Of a DNA stretch of 64,000 nucleotides, positions 23,994-35,874 are shown in pieces; positions within the stretch are counted from its first letter, which is position 1, and each line of letters starts with the position of its first letter. The DNA is taken from assembly GCF_958298935.1 (NCBI RefSeq), contig NC_084931.1, positions 15,465,334-15,529,333 of the forward strand. Reading direction: 5' to 3'. The notes under the pieces were generated by a model. The model was not told the DNA's origin and did no database searches. It saw only the letters and a program-made list of their open reading frames with translations. The DNA comes from Phragmites australis (lineage: Eukaryota; Streptophyta; Magnoliopsida; Poales; Poaceae). The position numbers and the translations under genes are program-made.

Positions 23994-26900
23994 TCATATG
24001 GAGACGCTGTTGGGTATCCCTTTGCCGGTGATCCCCTTCTCCTGGCCGCCGACGTTGCCGACGTCCGGGAACAGCAGCATGTACGGCACCTTTGCTGGGC
24101 CCCTCCGGTTCTTGAGCCTCGGGTTCCTGTTCCTCTCCGCCACCCGCTTCTCCACCTGCCGGAGGTCCTCCCGGAACCGGTCTAGCAGCTGCAGCACCTC
24201 GCCGTCGTCCGTCCACGCCGCCGTGGCGCGCTGGCCCAGGTACAGCTCGTCGGAGGTGTGGTTCGACAGCACCTCGATGAGCGCAAGCCCCAGTGTGGAA
24301 GTGAACCGGTCCGGCACCATCTCCAGAAAGAATTTCTCCGGGTCGGCCTCCAGCTGCGCCATCTCCGGCGAACCCGGCAGCGGCACGAACCGCCGGCACC
24401 GGGTTGGCCGGTTAGGCATGAACCCCGCGTAACCGTACTGGCCGAAGTTGACGGCGGCGTGGAGTGCCGACGCAATCCAGATGAGCGTGGACAGCGTCTC
24501 CGCGAGGTGGGCCACGGTGTCGAGCTCCAGCCAGCACGCACGGTCGCCCTGCCGGTCGCCGTGGCCCACGCGGCGGACGTCGTTCCACCACTCCTGCAGC
24601 TCCGCGTCGCCGGACACCGCCGCGTCCGAGTGATACACGTGGGCGCAATAGCTCTGCACCCACCCCTCGATGGCGCGCCAGATGTCCAGGCCGTCCACGG
24701 CGTACGGGTAGTCCTCGATGTGCAGGGACACGCCGCCGTTGGGATCCTTGGACGCCATCCCCCTGCAAATACGCACCAATCAACAGGTGCATTGCATTTG
24801 CATCAAGGCAATGTTGAAGAACAATTAATGGTGTCTCATGGTAATTCCAAATTTTCATGTGATTAACAACAAATTAATTTGTAGCAGTACCTCTTGATGA
24901 GTTCATTTGGCAGGGACTGCTCAGTGAACCTCCATTCCCCATAGATGGCCGAAGACATCTCCATGGCGTACTTACCCTGGTACATGGTCCTCTCAAGGAG
25001 CCCACCTGCACTCAGAAGGATGCTCCTGGCCAAGGTGTTGATCTGCATATTGTCCTTGAAGTGTGGTTCCAGGAGCTTGTGGATCGGGTGCATCGCGCTC
25101 AGCTGCCTCTTCGTCGCGATGATGAATGGCTCCACCGCCGCATGCGTGAACAGCCTGTTGATGCATATATACATCAAGAAGATGGTGATATGAACTTTTT
25201 TGGTTTCGGAACCAGAATTTCAGCTTAGAGTTTTAGGAACAGAGGAAGACCTTGCTTCTTGAACTCAAATAGAAAATTTTGATCACAAAAGAAGATGTTT
25301 TCATCTGAATACTGAAACTTTCATCTGAACCACTAAAGACGCCATAACTTCTACTCATACTATTTAGTATTTACCAAAGAAACAATATACTAGATCAGTA
25401 AGAATTATTAATTAGCTAGGCATTATTTTTATCGGGACTAATTAATTAGTTATGGCATTGATTCCTCATTTCGCAATACGTACTTAGGATTTCAAAAAAT
25501 AATGATGTAAATATTTCAAAAAAGAGAAGAGAATGAACTAAAGTTGTCGACCATCATGCCAACTGAAGAAAAAGCAGTAAGGTGCAGACGACTCATTTGC
25601 AATATGCAATCTTTCAGGTTTATACTGATCACTAAATCTTGTGATGTTTACTCACCAGTGGCTAATTAGCTGATGGTAGCCTGAATCATTAACAGAAACA
25701 TGGGCCTTAGCAAGCTGCCACAGATGTGCTTCAGTCCCCTGTCTGTCTGGGAGGAAGATCCTACTGATCTCTCCGTCGCCCGTGCCGTCACTAGGAAGGC
25801 TCAGCTCTATCACAACAGGTTTCAGGGTCCCATCGTTCTTCAGGAAGAGCAGCGTCCGCGAGGCGTAGATGCACACCCCCAGTGTGTTGATGCGCCTCAG
25901 GTACGGCATCAGATAGTCATGATGGTCCAGAATATATAGCCTCTTCTGATCTATTGCCTGTAGTTCAATGTGCAAGTAAAAAAGAGGGACAGTGGATGCT
26001 TCCAATGTGTTCCCTAGAAGGAAATATGAACATAATAGTTTTCTGAATGTTTGAGGAATAGGGTTACTCTAACCATATCGGCAGTTAGGCCTTCAAGTTG
26101 ACCCATGATATGCGCCACGGTAATTGCGCTCTGCTTCCCTCCAGTACCAACCGGTGGAAACACCTGGTGTGGGAATAAGATGCGAAGAACAAGTTACTAT
26201 CGTATCATCCACTTGTAGGCATGCAAACAAACGTTTGGGGCCAAACAAATTTGAAATTTTCAATGAAGATGGCTGTTGTTTACTTCCAATCTCCTGATCA
26301 CAACCGGGTTGAGCCCCGCGAGCATCTCCCTTGCAAATTCCTCGTCGGTCCTCCAAGCCTCTTGATCATCTGCACCATCCAAGATATACCAAACCTCAAA
26401 TTGATTCAAGAAACAAACCAAGATTGTTCTTGTTTTCAGCATGTTATTTCTATCGGTCAGTGTCATTTCACATACGCTCGATGACTTGTGGGACGGGGAA
26501 CTTGACGGGCGTCTCCTTGACCATCTTGGACACCTGCTTGTAGGTCTTCTGCGACGGCACGGAGGACTTGAGCCTGTCCATCACAACGCCCTCCACGGCC
26601 GTCTGTGGCGGCTTGCTGTACATGTCCTTCTTCAGCTGCTCAATGGACTTGAAGTTGTTGATGTCCCCCTGGAACAGCGCCTTCGCCTCCGGGATCACGA
26701 AGTGCGTCACCGCCTGCACCGCCAGCGTCAGTACCTCGGCCAACTTCGTCGGGTTGAACCGCTCGTCCGGTGGGATGTAGAAGTCCAGGTTGATCAGGTG
26801 CTTGCGCGTCTCCGTCATGCCATCTTCGATTCGTTGCAAGAATTGTAAGTTTCAGTCGGATTGAACATGGCTGTGCCATGGAGGAATGGAGGTGCTATGG

Positions 26901-27870
26901 TTGTACCTGTCTTGCTGAGGGCTCGACCGGTGCGGCAGCGACGCGGGTAGGGGTACGTGGTGGTACCGCCGAGCACCGGCCGGGCGTGATCCTCCTTGTC
27001 GGGGTTGCCGAGGTCGTTGTAGAAGTCGTAGTCGTAGATGCGCTCCCAGTCCTTGCGCTCTCCGCGACCGTTCCCTTTCAGGGTCCGCAGCTCCTCCTCC
27101 CGCAGCTGCCGCAGCGCCTCCGGGGTTTTGTCCGGCAGGTAACTCTGCCATCAGCAGGTAAGCTCGATGATCAGTTCCACGCTGTGAATTATTGTACGCG
27201 CATCCGATCAGTTCACCCAAAAACTTAAGCTCAGTTGGATTCCTGCTCAGTTTCCCACCGTGTTGATGAAGAAGACGCGGTCGGTGTTGGTTTTCTTGGA
27301 AGGGTACACCCACGAGTTGCACTCGAAGTGGATGCTCCGGTCCTCGGCGAGCTCCAGCTGCACGTGCCGGAGGAAGAACTGGTCATTCTTGCCGTTCTTG
27401 ACAACGACGGCGCCCGGCGTTCCGAACTCGGTGTCGACGAAGAACGTCACCTGGTACGTCATCGTGCTCGTCTTCCCGGGGCCGTGCTTCGTCTTCTTGC
27501 CGCCCCGCAGCGGCGCTTCCAAGCTCAGCCTCCCCTTCCCCGAGTCTGCAGTTGCGCACAAACAAAAGTTTTAGACACGAGTGGTGAAATCAGAGGTAGT
27601 GGAAGTGCGTCACTGAATACTGATGGAAGCTAGCAAGAACGTACTGTGATCGATCTGCGTGCTGCTGTACAACCGGAGGGTGGTCGTCTTTCCCGGCACC
27701 GACAGCCCGAAGTGGCAGGAGACCACCACCGTGCCATTGATGGCGACGTGGTTCTTCGGCGCTGGAGTCGGGTTCCGGTCCCACAGCTTGGGACAGAAGG
27801 GCATTTGCATCGGTCGATCAAGCACCAGCAACAGCTCAACACCTCGATCAGGTAGTCTAATATGATCCAC
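23994..27870 (-). CDS. LOX: Lipoxygenase (linoleate/linolenate dioxygenase), nine exons, intact
   Basis: Exons from 5' to 3': 27870-27645, 27545-27259, 27144-26907, 26823-26476, 26369-26284, 26163-26074, 25957-25656, 25154-24891, 24762-23994. All introns are GT-AG, phases agree, and the joined frame is 2610 nt (869 residues, no internal stop), the normal size for plant lipoxygenases. The enzyme adds O2 to polyunsaturated fatty acids, starting oxylipin/jasmonate-type pathways. A PLAT domain (about residues 45-180) precedes the catalytic domain. Iron ligands are all present: His520 and His525 (YHQLISHW), His715 and Asn719 ([10 protein letters not shown]), and the terminal Ile869 (GIPNSVSI). The N-terminus lacks an obvious plastid transit peptide. 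An alternative start is the Met at 27810 (MQMPFCPK). The FYIPPDERF...[10 protein letters not shown] segment differs from common 9- and 13-type enzymes, so regiospecificity is left open. Confidence 0.94.
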
Positions 27871-27920
27871 CTGAAACCTTTCTTGATCCCTGATGCAAAC
27901 GAGGGGCTAACCCCATGTGG

Positions 27921-27927
27921 TTAAATA
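27921..27927 (-). promoter_or_regulatory. Candidate TATA box of the lipoxygenase gene
   Basis: TTAAATA on the plus strand reads TATTTAA on the minus strand, about 50 bp upstream of the ATG at 27870. A start site 25-30 bp further down would leave a short 5' leader and supports the start at 27870 over any more distant one. Confidence 0.45.
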
Positions 27928-28845
27928 CATCCCGGTGGGGATTCCTGGAGTGTGCGGGCATGCAAGGGAGGGCATCATTGGAATGTAATGGGCTGGGTTG
28001 CTGGAGCAAGGAAAGCAGAAAGGGGATGGAGAATGTGTGCCAGACTTTGGCCTCACCCCTTGCATCTGATGCTCTTTCTTGAGGGGGAAGCACAAATTAA
28101 AGGCCAAATCGATCCAGCTCTCTCCTGTTGGCAGTTAAGATGCTCGTAGCTTCAGGTATCTTTCTGTGGGGAGTAACTACTTCTAGGGTGTCACTAGCAC
28201 AGTTACTAAGCTTGAAAGTAACCGTGCTGAGGATAGTGATCGCTGGACTTTTCGGACAGTCTTTGAATGTGGAAAAGATTACTTAGGCATCGGCTCAGTG
28301 TCACTAGACTTTTCAGAGAGTTTTTGACAGGTCTTGGTGCAGTGTGCAGAGGCTTCATGTGCACCTCTGCAGCCTATGTTGCCGTGTCCATCGAACCGGT
28401 CTAGATTGGAAAGATGTAATCCTGTCCAATTTCGACACCCAATTTTGCGCCTTTTTATGCAGATTTAGTCCAGTGAAGTCACTTGGTCTTCACTTAGGTC
28501 TTGTCAAGAGATATTGAAAGCCAAGATCTAAGAACAAGGCAGGAGAGAATTTTTTCACGAATTTCAAAGTTCTCGTCTCCGCTCCTGCCCCTCGCCAAGC
28601 CCTGCCTCCTGTGCCACCTCTCCCTCAACATCCGACGCCTACTCCAGCACCCACATCACCTCCCTCAACACACTCTCCCCTCTTCTTTCTGGATTTGGAG
28701 TCTAGTAGCTAGAATCGTGCGTACGGAGATGGGAGACGCTCTGTCGTGTTGTCGGAGGATTTGGATCTTACACTAGGCAAGAAATTTCAAGCGAAAGTCT
28801 TGGTGTGCGTCAAGTCCTCAGTACACCATCCCTCTTCCTCCCTTA
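27928..28845. other. Lipoxygenase upstream region and LINE leader
   Basis: No coding frame is supported. The part nearest 27930 is the presumed promoter. Towards 28500-28845 the sequence probably becomes the 5' leader of the LINE ORF1-like pseudogene that starts at 28846; no border is visible. Confidence 0.35.
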
Positions 28846-30725
28846 ATGGCTGCTTCTTCTTGCTTACGGTTTTCTCTCGCTACACGTTCAGGCTTTCAAA
28901 ATCCTCTGATAGTCATGCTCTTCACTCGGTTCTTGGGCACCCCTGCTGGTTTTCATGTGACTGTGGAGTCGAACAGACATTTCCATTTCTCAGTTGCTTC
29001 CAAAGTTGTTTGTGTTTTCCTCTGCTCACTCAAAAGGATCACAACAAAGTATTTTGGTGTTTATTTTATCTTTGGAGAGATGGTGGTGCCAATTGGCGTA
29101 AATAATTTTTCCTTTGGGAAGAAGAGGAAGCAAGACAATGGCCTGTAATTACTAGGAGGAAATCAAGAAGTCTCAAGAAAGTCTCTTACCCCCCAAGGGT
29201 ATTTCAATCTCCACCTAGAGAGAAATCTCTCCCTACCTTGTCTCCTCCTCAATCGATTGAGATTGGGAGTGTTCTATCCCCTTTGCTGTCACTTAATCCT
29301 CCAGCCCTCAAGTCCTGCTTAGCACCACTAACACAGCCTTAGTGCCAATCAATTTAGTTTTCTCTCATCTTAATAAGGCGCTTAGCATCAACTTCCTTGG
29401 GTTGCCTTCTAATCAGCTAGGTGTTGGGCCCCATAGCAAGGCTAATCGGAAGTTTGAAAAGAGCTCCCTCATTGGTCAACCTCTCAAGCAAAAGATTTTG
29501 GCTCCCTTGGTAGTAGACACTCTCCCGCTCATTAACTCCTTCCCATGAGAAGGCGGCCTATGAGAAGGTGCACTCGAATGGGGAAGAATTTGACAGGATG
29601 TCACCCCCCCGGTCTGGACGTCTTCCTAGTCACATCTCTATTAGAAATCCTATGCTGGATTGCTCCTACTTCAGATACTTAAGCCTGGGATATTTGATAA
29701 GGGATTGCACAACCATGCTAAGATGCAAGTGCTACTTTAACTATGGTCATAAGAGTTTCCAATGCTTCATTCAAAAAGGCAGAAAACAATTTAACTGGAA
29801 ACAAAAAACCATTCTCCCAGGCAAGGCTTCTGGACCCACCTCTTTCATTGGGCAAAACCACTCCCCTAGTGTCATGCGATCATTCCCCTATTCGTGCAAC
29901 TACACAGTCGTCTCAGTTAGAGAAAACCCCTCACCCTCTCGAACTCTTGGACTCCCCGTCATCTCCCCCATCCATAGTAAAAAAACCCACTGATCGAAGC
30001 TCCTCCCCAAAATCCATGGCTAATTTCTCCATCAAACCGATGACCAAAGATGGTCATGGAGGATGGTGGTGAGGAGCATATTGCTCGAACCTTGGTCTCG
30101 TTCTCTAGTAACCTGGTCCATGCCCATGAGTAGTTCGTAATTGCTGAAGATGAAGGAGACGTGCTGCATCCTGATGAGTACAACAACTTCAGTCATCAAG
30201 GAAGACACTATTTGCAAGAGGAGTTGTGCCTCTAGGACCAGTATAGCTTCCCCCATCCCTTTGGAATTGGGCTTTATTAGTTGAGGATGCATTCCAGAAA
30301 GAAATCGATCTTAGTAGCAATGATCATGTGATAGATGGAGTGTTGTTCCATTTTGTGGAGCATGACAAAGCCCTTAATCTTAGAAACTCGTCAGTTCATA
30401 AGATTGGTTGGTTCATCTTGATCAAGTCTATGCTTGTTTTGGGAAGCTATTCATTGGCATTCCAATGCACGCAATAAAGCTTATGTCCTTGTTCAATGCT
30501 TTTTTAAGGATGTTGAATTGGTTCCTAAAAATTTTGTCATCACACAGGGCACTCAGATGAGAGGAGTTGGAAGATCTTGCATGATGCAAGTCTAAATTCT
30601 TAACCATGAGTTTGCATATCACTTTGTCCTGGAGGAGGATGAGTTTCCACCAAACAATGGCAACCCACATCCTTTTGAAGAACCACACTAACATGATAAG
30701 CCTGGTCAACATGATGAGCATGCCA
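28846..30725 (+). pseudogene. LINE ORF1-like protein with CCHC zinc knuckles, decayed
   Basis: The start MAASSCLRFSLATRSGF leads to LGTPAGFHVTVESNRHFHFS and, after a frameshift, FYLWRDGGANWR, the conserved N-terminal domain of grass LINE ORF1-like proteins. A basic, Pro/Ser-rich linker follows. A double zinc-knuckle region comes next near 29660-29770 (YLSLGYLIRDCTTMLRCKCY...GHKSFQC, first Cys partly lost). A C-terminal RNA-binding-like domain follows (FHFVEHDKALNLRNSSVHKIGWF near 30340-30410; KDVELVPKNFVITQGTQMRG near 30508-30570). Stops and frame changes are frequent and no endonuclease or reverse transcriptase follows, so this is a 3'-truncated fossil. Nucleic-acid chaperone role is inferred from family. 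Confidence 0.72.
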
Positions 30726-30739
30726 ACCTGCTGGATCGG

Positions 30740-31780
30740 TGATGTCCTAAGAGGGGGTGGTGAATTAGGACACTTAAAAACCTAAGTGGCTCTAAATACT
30801 TCACAAGATAAACCTATTTTAATTTCTATCTAAATGTGCTCTAGGTTTATCTAGTGTGTCTACTATACTGCTCAAAAGAGATTACAACATATCGATGAAG
30901 GTAAATTTCAAGTATGTAAATGCGAAAATGTAAATAGGATAGATAGAGCAAACTTGGCATAAGGAACTTTTATCCCGTGGTATCGATGGTATAAATACCA
31001 CAACTAGTTCACGTTGGAGCTCCACCAAGGATATGCTCCCGGTCGCCAAGACTCTTCCGGTCACGGCTCTGGAGCCACAAAGACAAGGCTCACATCAAGC
31101 CTCTCTTCCAGTCACTTGCCGCTATCTTCACTTTAGAGCTTGAGCCACCAAGGCAACAATCTCCGCGTCCCTGTACAAGCTTCTTGGCACCACTCCACAC
31201 CAAGTCGGAGGGTTAACAAGCTTGAGCCACCAATGACCCAAGGTGCCAGCGAGTGACCAAGACTCTAAGGTGTTGACGTACCACTTGGTACAATGTAGGA
31301 TCACTCTTTGATCCTCACTCTAGGTAGCAACACCTGGCACTAACTCTCTCTAGGCCTATAACACTAATCACTAACTAATCTTGTGCTTAATTTTCTTTGA
31401 TGACCACTGTAAGCACTAGGGTGTGGATGTTTTCACAAGTATGTATGAGCTTCCTCTGGACTCCAGTACACTGCTACACCTTTGAATCACCGAGTGCAGG
31501 GGTATTTATAGCCTCAACCCCATGGACTAGCCCTTGCCCCAACGATTTAGCTTTACTGTATATGCCGGATGATTTGGTGTAAATAGCATTGTACTCACCG
31601 GACCATCCGGCATGTACATCCTTCAAAAACTAGCTGTGGGTTCCCAACTCAAACCTTCTGCGAACACCGGATGTTCTGGCTTGTTCACCAGCTCCATCAT
31701 TGGACCATCTGACGTGTACACTTGAGCTAGACCAAGCCACTTCTTCCTTGTACAAAATACTCCAGCGTGTTGATCTTTAG
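30740..31780 (-). repeat. LTR (Copia-like) in minus orientation
   Basis: On the minus strand the segment ends with CACCCCCTCTTAGGACATCA, a very common 3' end of grass Copia-like LTRs. It contains a well-formed TATA region on that strand (CTATAAATACCCC, near 31503-31515). CCGGA-rich motifs (CACCGGACCATCCGGC) occur near 31600. The 5' border is lost at the junction with Gypsy A at about 31780. No coding part remains. Confidence 0.55.
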
Positions 31781-31782
31781 GG

Positions 31783-33609
31783 CGCAGATTAAGATCCGGT
31801 TGGGTAAAAAATATATTTTAGGCTTTTATGATCCGTATATATTTCACATCGGTTGCCAATGAGGTAGTGCCTCCAAATCTTTAGGGCGTGAACCACTGCA
31901 GCTAATTCCAAATCGTGGGTCGGATAATTGTCCTCATGTTTCCTCAACTGCCTAGATGCATATGCTACCACATGACCTTCCTATATAAGCACACATCCCA
32001 ACCCTTGTCGAGACGCATCACAATACACAGAGAATGACTTTTAGGTATCTGGCATAATGAGAACCAGCGCGGTGGTCAACTTTTTCTTCAACTCATTGAA
32101 ACTGGCTTCTCGAGCGGCTGTCCATTTGAATTTTGCTCCTTTTCCTAGTAGTTCTGTCATTGGTTTCGCTATCTTGGAAAAACCTTCTATAAATCGGCGG
32201 TAATACCCTGCTAAACCCAAGAAACTGCGGATCTCCAAAACGTTCTGCGGGGTTTTCCAGTTTAGAACATCCCTTACCTTGGATGGATCTACGGACACAC
32301 CTCCTGATGAAATAATATGACCAAGGAAGGGTACTTCTATCAACTAGAACTCACACTTACTCAATTTGGCATAAAGCTGGTTCTCTCTAAGTTTCTTTAA
32401 TACCATCCTTAAGTGTTCCTCGTGTTCTTCCTCGTCCTTGGAGAAGATCAGGATATCATCAATAAACATCATGACAAACTTGTCCAGAAACTCCATGAAG
32501 ACCTTATTCATTAGGTACATGAAGTATGCTGGTGCATTTGTCAAGTCAAAAGACATTACCGTGAACTCATAAAGGCCATATCGGGTAATGAACACGGTCT
32601 TTGGAATATCCAAAGCGCGAATCTTCAACTGGTGGTATCTGGACCGAAGAGCAATCTTGGAGAAAATACACGCTCCTTTCAACTGATCAAACAGACCATC
32701 AATGTGAGGCAGTGGGTATTTGTTCTTGATAGTTACTTCATTGAGAGACCGATAGTCTATGCACATCCTTTGCGTTCCATCTTTCTTTAGTACAAAGATG
32801 ACCGGAGCTCCCCAGGGCGAAGAACTAGGGTGGATAAACCCTTTGTCTAACAGCTCTTGGATTTGCTCCTTGAGCTCTGCCAGCTGATTGGCATCCATTC
32901 TATAAGGTCTCTTATATATAGGTGCAGTTCCTGGCACTAACTCAATCACAAATTCTATTTCACGATCTGGCAGCATACCTGGAAGATCATCGGGAAAAAC
33001 GTCCGGGAACTCGTTCACCACATTGATTTCTTCTATAGGAATACCCTTCATTTGATTTAGTGAGCATTCCTCTGCCGAGGGTATAGTTGCAACAAACTCG
33101 ACCTGCGTGCCTTCTCTGTTAGTCAGTTGAACTGCTCTTCTGAAGCAGTCTATGATCCCCTTATATTTCGCTAGCCAGTCCATATCCAAAATAACATCAA
33201 TTCCATTGGATTCCAGAACTACAAGGTTGGCTAAGAAGTCTACCCCCCCATATATAAAGGCTTAGCTTTGAGCATATATACTTTGCCCTCATCTCTCCTC
33301 CAGGAGAGCTAATAATCATTGCTGCTTCATATGCACAATTGGCAGATTATACTTTGCAACATATCTTGTAGTGATGAATGAATGCGATGCTCCTGAATCA
33401 AATAAAACTGATGCTGGGTTTGAGTTGACAAGGAACATACCAAGCACCACATCTTGTGCTTCTTGGACTTCTTCAGCAGTGATATGGTTGATTCGCCCAC
33501 GTGCGTAGTTCTGTTGAGCCCGGTTGGTTGGAGCTGGTGCCGGGTTCCCATTGCGGCCTGGAGCTTGATGCTGTCCTTGCTTTAGAGCATTCCCATTGCC
33601 ATACTGCAC
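31783..33609 (-). pseudogene. Gypsy A protease-RT-RNase H
   Basis: Protease motif LFDSGASHSFI lies near 33400. RT (32344-33189, continuing to 32041) has [16 protein letters not shown], the catalytic FIDDILIFS and the tether-like [16 protein letters not shown]. RNase H (31783-31971) shows [20 protein letters not shown] and [10 protein letters not shown]. The frame is broken by a stop at about 32341 (a Trp codon in CEFW changed to TAG), another near 32040, and one near 33190. In life these activities copy element RNA to DNA in the virus-like particle. Confidence 0.9.
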
Positions 33610-34650
33610 GGGAGGGTTGTTGGGTTTCTTCCTCGGGCATTTATTGGCATAATGCCCTACTTCACCACAGACGAAACATGCCTTTTCGGTGGAAGGTGCC
33701 TGATCGCCAAACTTCTATTGAGGCGCCGGGGGTTGGGTCTGATGAGGGGCTTGGAAGTTTGAGCGCTGAGCTTGCATCTGTAGCTTGTTCTGGTTCTGAT
33801 GCTGGTTCTAATTTTGGTGTTGGTTCTGTTGGCGGAACATGGGTCCTTGTTGAGGTGGGTTATAGCGGGGTCGGGAGTGACTGCTTGAGCCTTGACCTTG
33901 AGAAGACATTTTTCTCTTATGATCCATCTGGCGGTGTTTGTGTTCCACCACCAGGGCTTGATTCACCATAGCCTGGAAGCTTGCAAAGTCTTGGGGAAGC
34001 AATGCATATTGGATACCATCATTCAGGCCCGCTAGGAAGTGCTCCTGCCTTTTCTCATCCGTATCGACATCCTCGGGGGCATACCTTGATAGTTGTGTGA
34101 ACTTTGCCACATATTCACTCACAGACATAACTCCTTGTTTAAGCTCATGAAATTCCTTCTTTTTGAGTTTCATTGCCCCAGCTGGTATATGGTGAATGCG
34201 GAAACTAGTCCAAAACTCCGCCCATGTAATGGCTTGTGCGTCTTCATGGGCATTGACATATGCGTCCCACCAGTCTGCCGCTGGTCCGGAAAGTTGATGT
34301 GAAGCAAACAAGACCTTTTCCCTGTCGTTGCACTGAGCTATCCAGAGTTTCTTCTCCGTGGCTTTCAATCAGTCGTCAGCATCCATTGGTTCCACAACCT
34401 GTGAGAACACTGGGGGTTTGGTTCTCATAAACTCTCCCAACCTATTCTGCGGTGGAGGAGGAGGAGCTTGCATGTGCACGGGGGCCTGCTGCATATTTGC
34501 CATAGTCTGAGCTAGTCCCTGCCGGATTTGCGTTTGCATGGCCATCATTTGCTACATGTTGAACTGAGGTGGTGGAGGAGGATGCGGCAGTTGTTGGTTG
34601 TTGTTGATATTGTTGTTGTCGGCGCGGGGGTTTCTCCTGGTGTTCACCAT
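33610..34650 (-). pseudogene. Gypsy A gag with CCHC zinc knuckle
   Basis: The likely start at 34650 gives MVNTRRNPRADNN, followed by an Asn/Gln/Pro-rich N-terminal part. The retrotransposon gag core follows (34368-33808: HQLSGPAADWWDAYV, WAEFWTSFRIHHIPAG, FHELKQGVMSVSEYVAKFTQ, LSRYAPEDVDTDEKRQEHFL). A basic linker and a single knuckle CFVCGEVGHYANKCP (about 33632-33685) come last. Two stop codons (near 34550 and 34370) interrupt the frame. This is the structural capsid/nucleocapsid protein of the particle. Confidence 0.88.
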
Positions 34651-34921
34651 CTGCTGGTTGCCAAGGTATGAGCGGAGAACAGAGGGAAAAAGCAAAGATG
34701 ACAAGATATGACTGAGACAGAAAGAACAAGAGCAAAAGACTCCCAACTATTTATTATATTATAAGATAACTGATGCAACATGGAGAAAGAGCATCCATCT
34801 TACATCAACAATCACGCAAAGATCCAACTCATAACATTGATCACAAAACAGACACGACCACACAAGGACTAGACAACACAAACGATCTAGACAACTTATT
34901 AAACTGGCTCCAGGTGGTCTC

Positions 34922-35718
34922 CTAAGCTTGCGACCCGACAGATGGTTTGGTAGTTGACTGGTCGTCGTCCTCCGAAGACTCCTCGCTAGAAGGATCACTA
35001 CAGCGTGGCCTCTTGGGAGAGGGCGAGTGAACGGACTGGTCCTCTGAGTCAGAAGAGCTGGACATCCCATTGAGGCTCTTCTGCAGCTCCCTGATCTGTG
35101 CTTCGGCATCACGAAGGCGCTTGCGGGTGTCCTAAAGCTTGTCCAAAGCTTCATCCAAGTCCCCATGCAGTGTGGTGGTCAACAGCACATGCTCTCGAGC
35201 CACACCGCTATGCTCGTGGGTGGTTGCCTTCACCTTGATGTCCCGCTTCCACATTCCCGACAAGGGAAGTAGTCGTAGGAAGTCCCCCTCAGAGTGCTCC
35301 TGTGGCGCTCACAGACACGAGCCAGTGCCTGCCTTGCTGCGTCTCGGATCCCTGCTTCGAAGCTTGCACGGACAACCATTGCTTTGTGGATGCCCACGAT
35401 CTCATAGTTGTCGTCGCCTTCTGGAGAACCGTAGATGCATACCTCCACCGTCCACTCCTCACGTCCTGGATGAATCTGACGAAGACCGTGGTAGACAGGC
35501 GCCCTGGTGTACCCCAGACGTTGTAGCATTTCCACTAGTATCATTAGTGCCTTCCCTGCTTCGAATCCCTTGGAATGGTACAACTTCTTGCTTTCATTCT
35601 TAGGAATAGTGACTCCACGGCTGGGTCCAGCAGAGGCGTTGGGTGCAAAGGTGGCCGGGGCATGGGGAGGAACATAGCCGCCAGTGGTCTTGCGGGCAGT
35701 CTTCTTGATGCGGGCCAT
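34922..35718 (-). pseudogene. Extra ORF upstream of gag with histone H3-tail-like N-terminus
   Basis: The start at 35718 lies shortly downstream of the PBS and encodes MARIKKTARKTTGGYVPP. After the initiator Met, 10 of the first 13 residues equal histone H3 (ARTKQTARKSTGG), including positions K4, R8, K9, T11 and G12-G13; S10 is T and K14 is Tyr. The rest is unlike histones: a middle part (GFEAGKALMILVEMLQRLGY, YEIVGIHKAMVVRASFEAGI) ending at 35230. After a +1 frameshift comes a helical, probably coiled-coil stretch (KRLRDAEAQIRELQKSLNG) and an acidic Ser-rich tail (SSSSDSEDQS, SSEESSEDDD) ending at a stop at 34922. One further stop lies in the coiled-coil part. The product would be about 265 residues in an intact copy. 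Function unknown; chromatin interaction is my inference. Confidence 0.65.
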
Positions 35719-35874
35719 CTACAGTTTGGAAATAAGAGAGAATCAGTAAAACATTTTCAATAAAGCAGTAGAATGAAGCTCAAGGGTAAACGAAGATTTT
35801 GCAAATATAGTTTTTATAAATTAATCCTTATTACGCGACCATTTCTAGCTAGGCTTACGACCTACAGTCAACAT

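Noticed and set aside
24182..24866. Long ORFs overlapping the last lipoxygenase exon in other frames
   Set aside because: Shadows caused by GC-rich third codon positions; the lipoxygenase frame carries the catalytic motifs.
35139..35603. 154-codon plus-strand ORF opposite the H3-like ORF
   Set aside because: Antisense shadow; the minus frame has the position, start and composition expected of the element's own gene.
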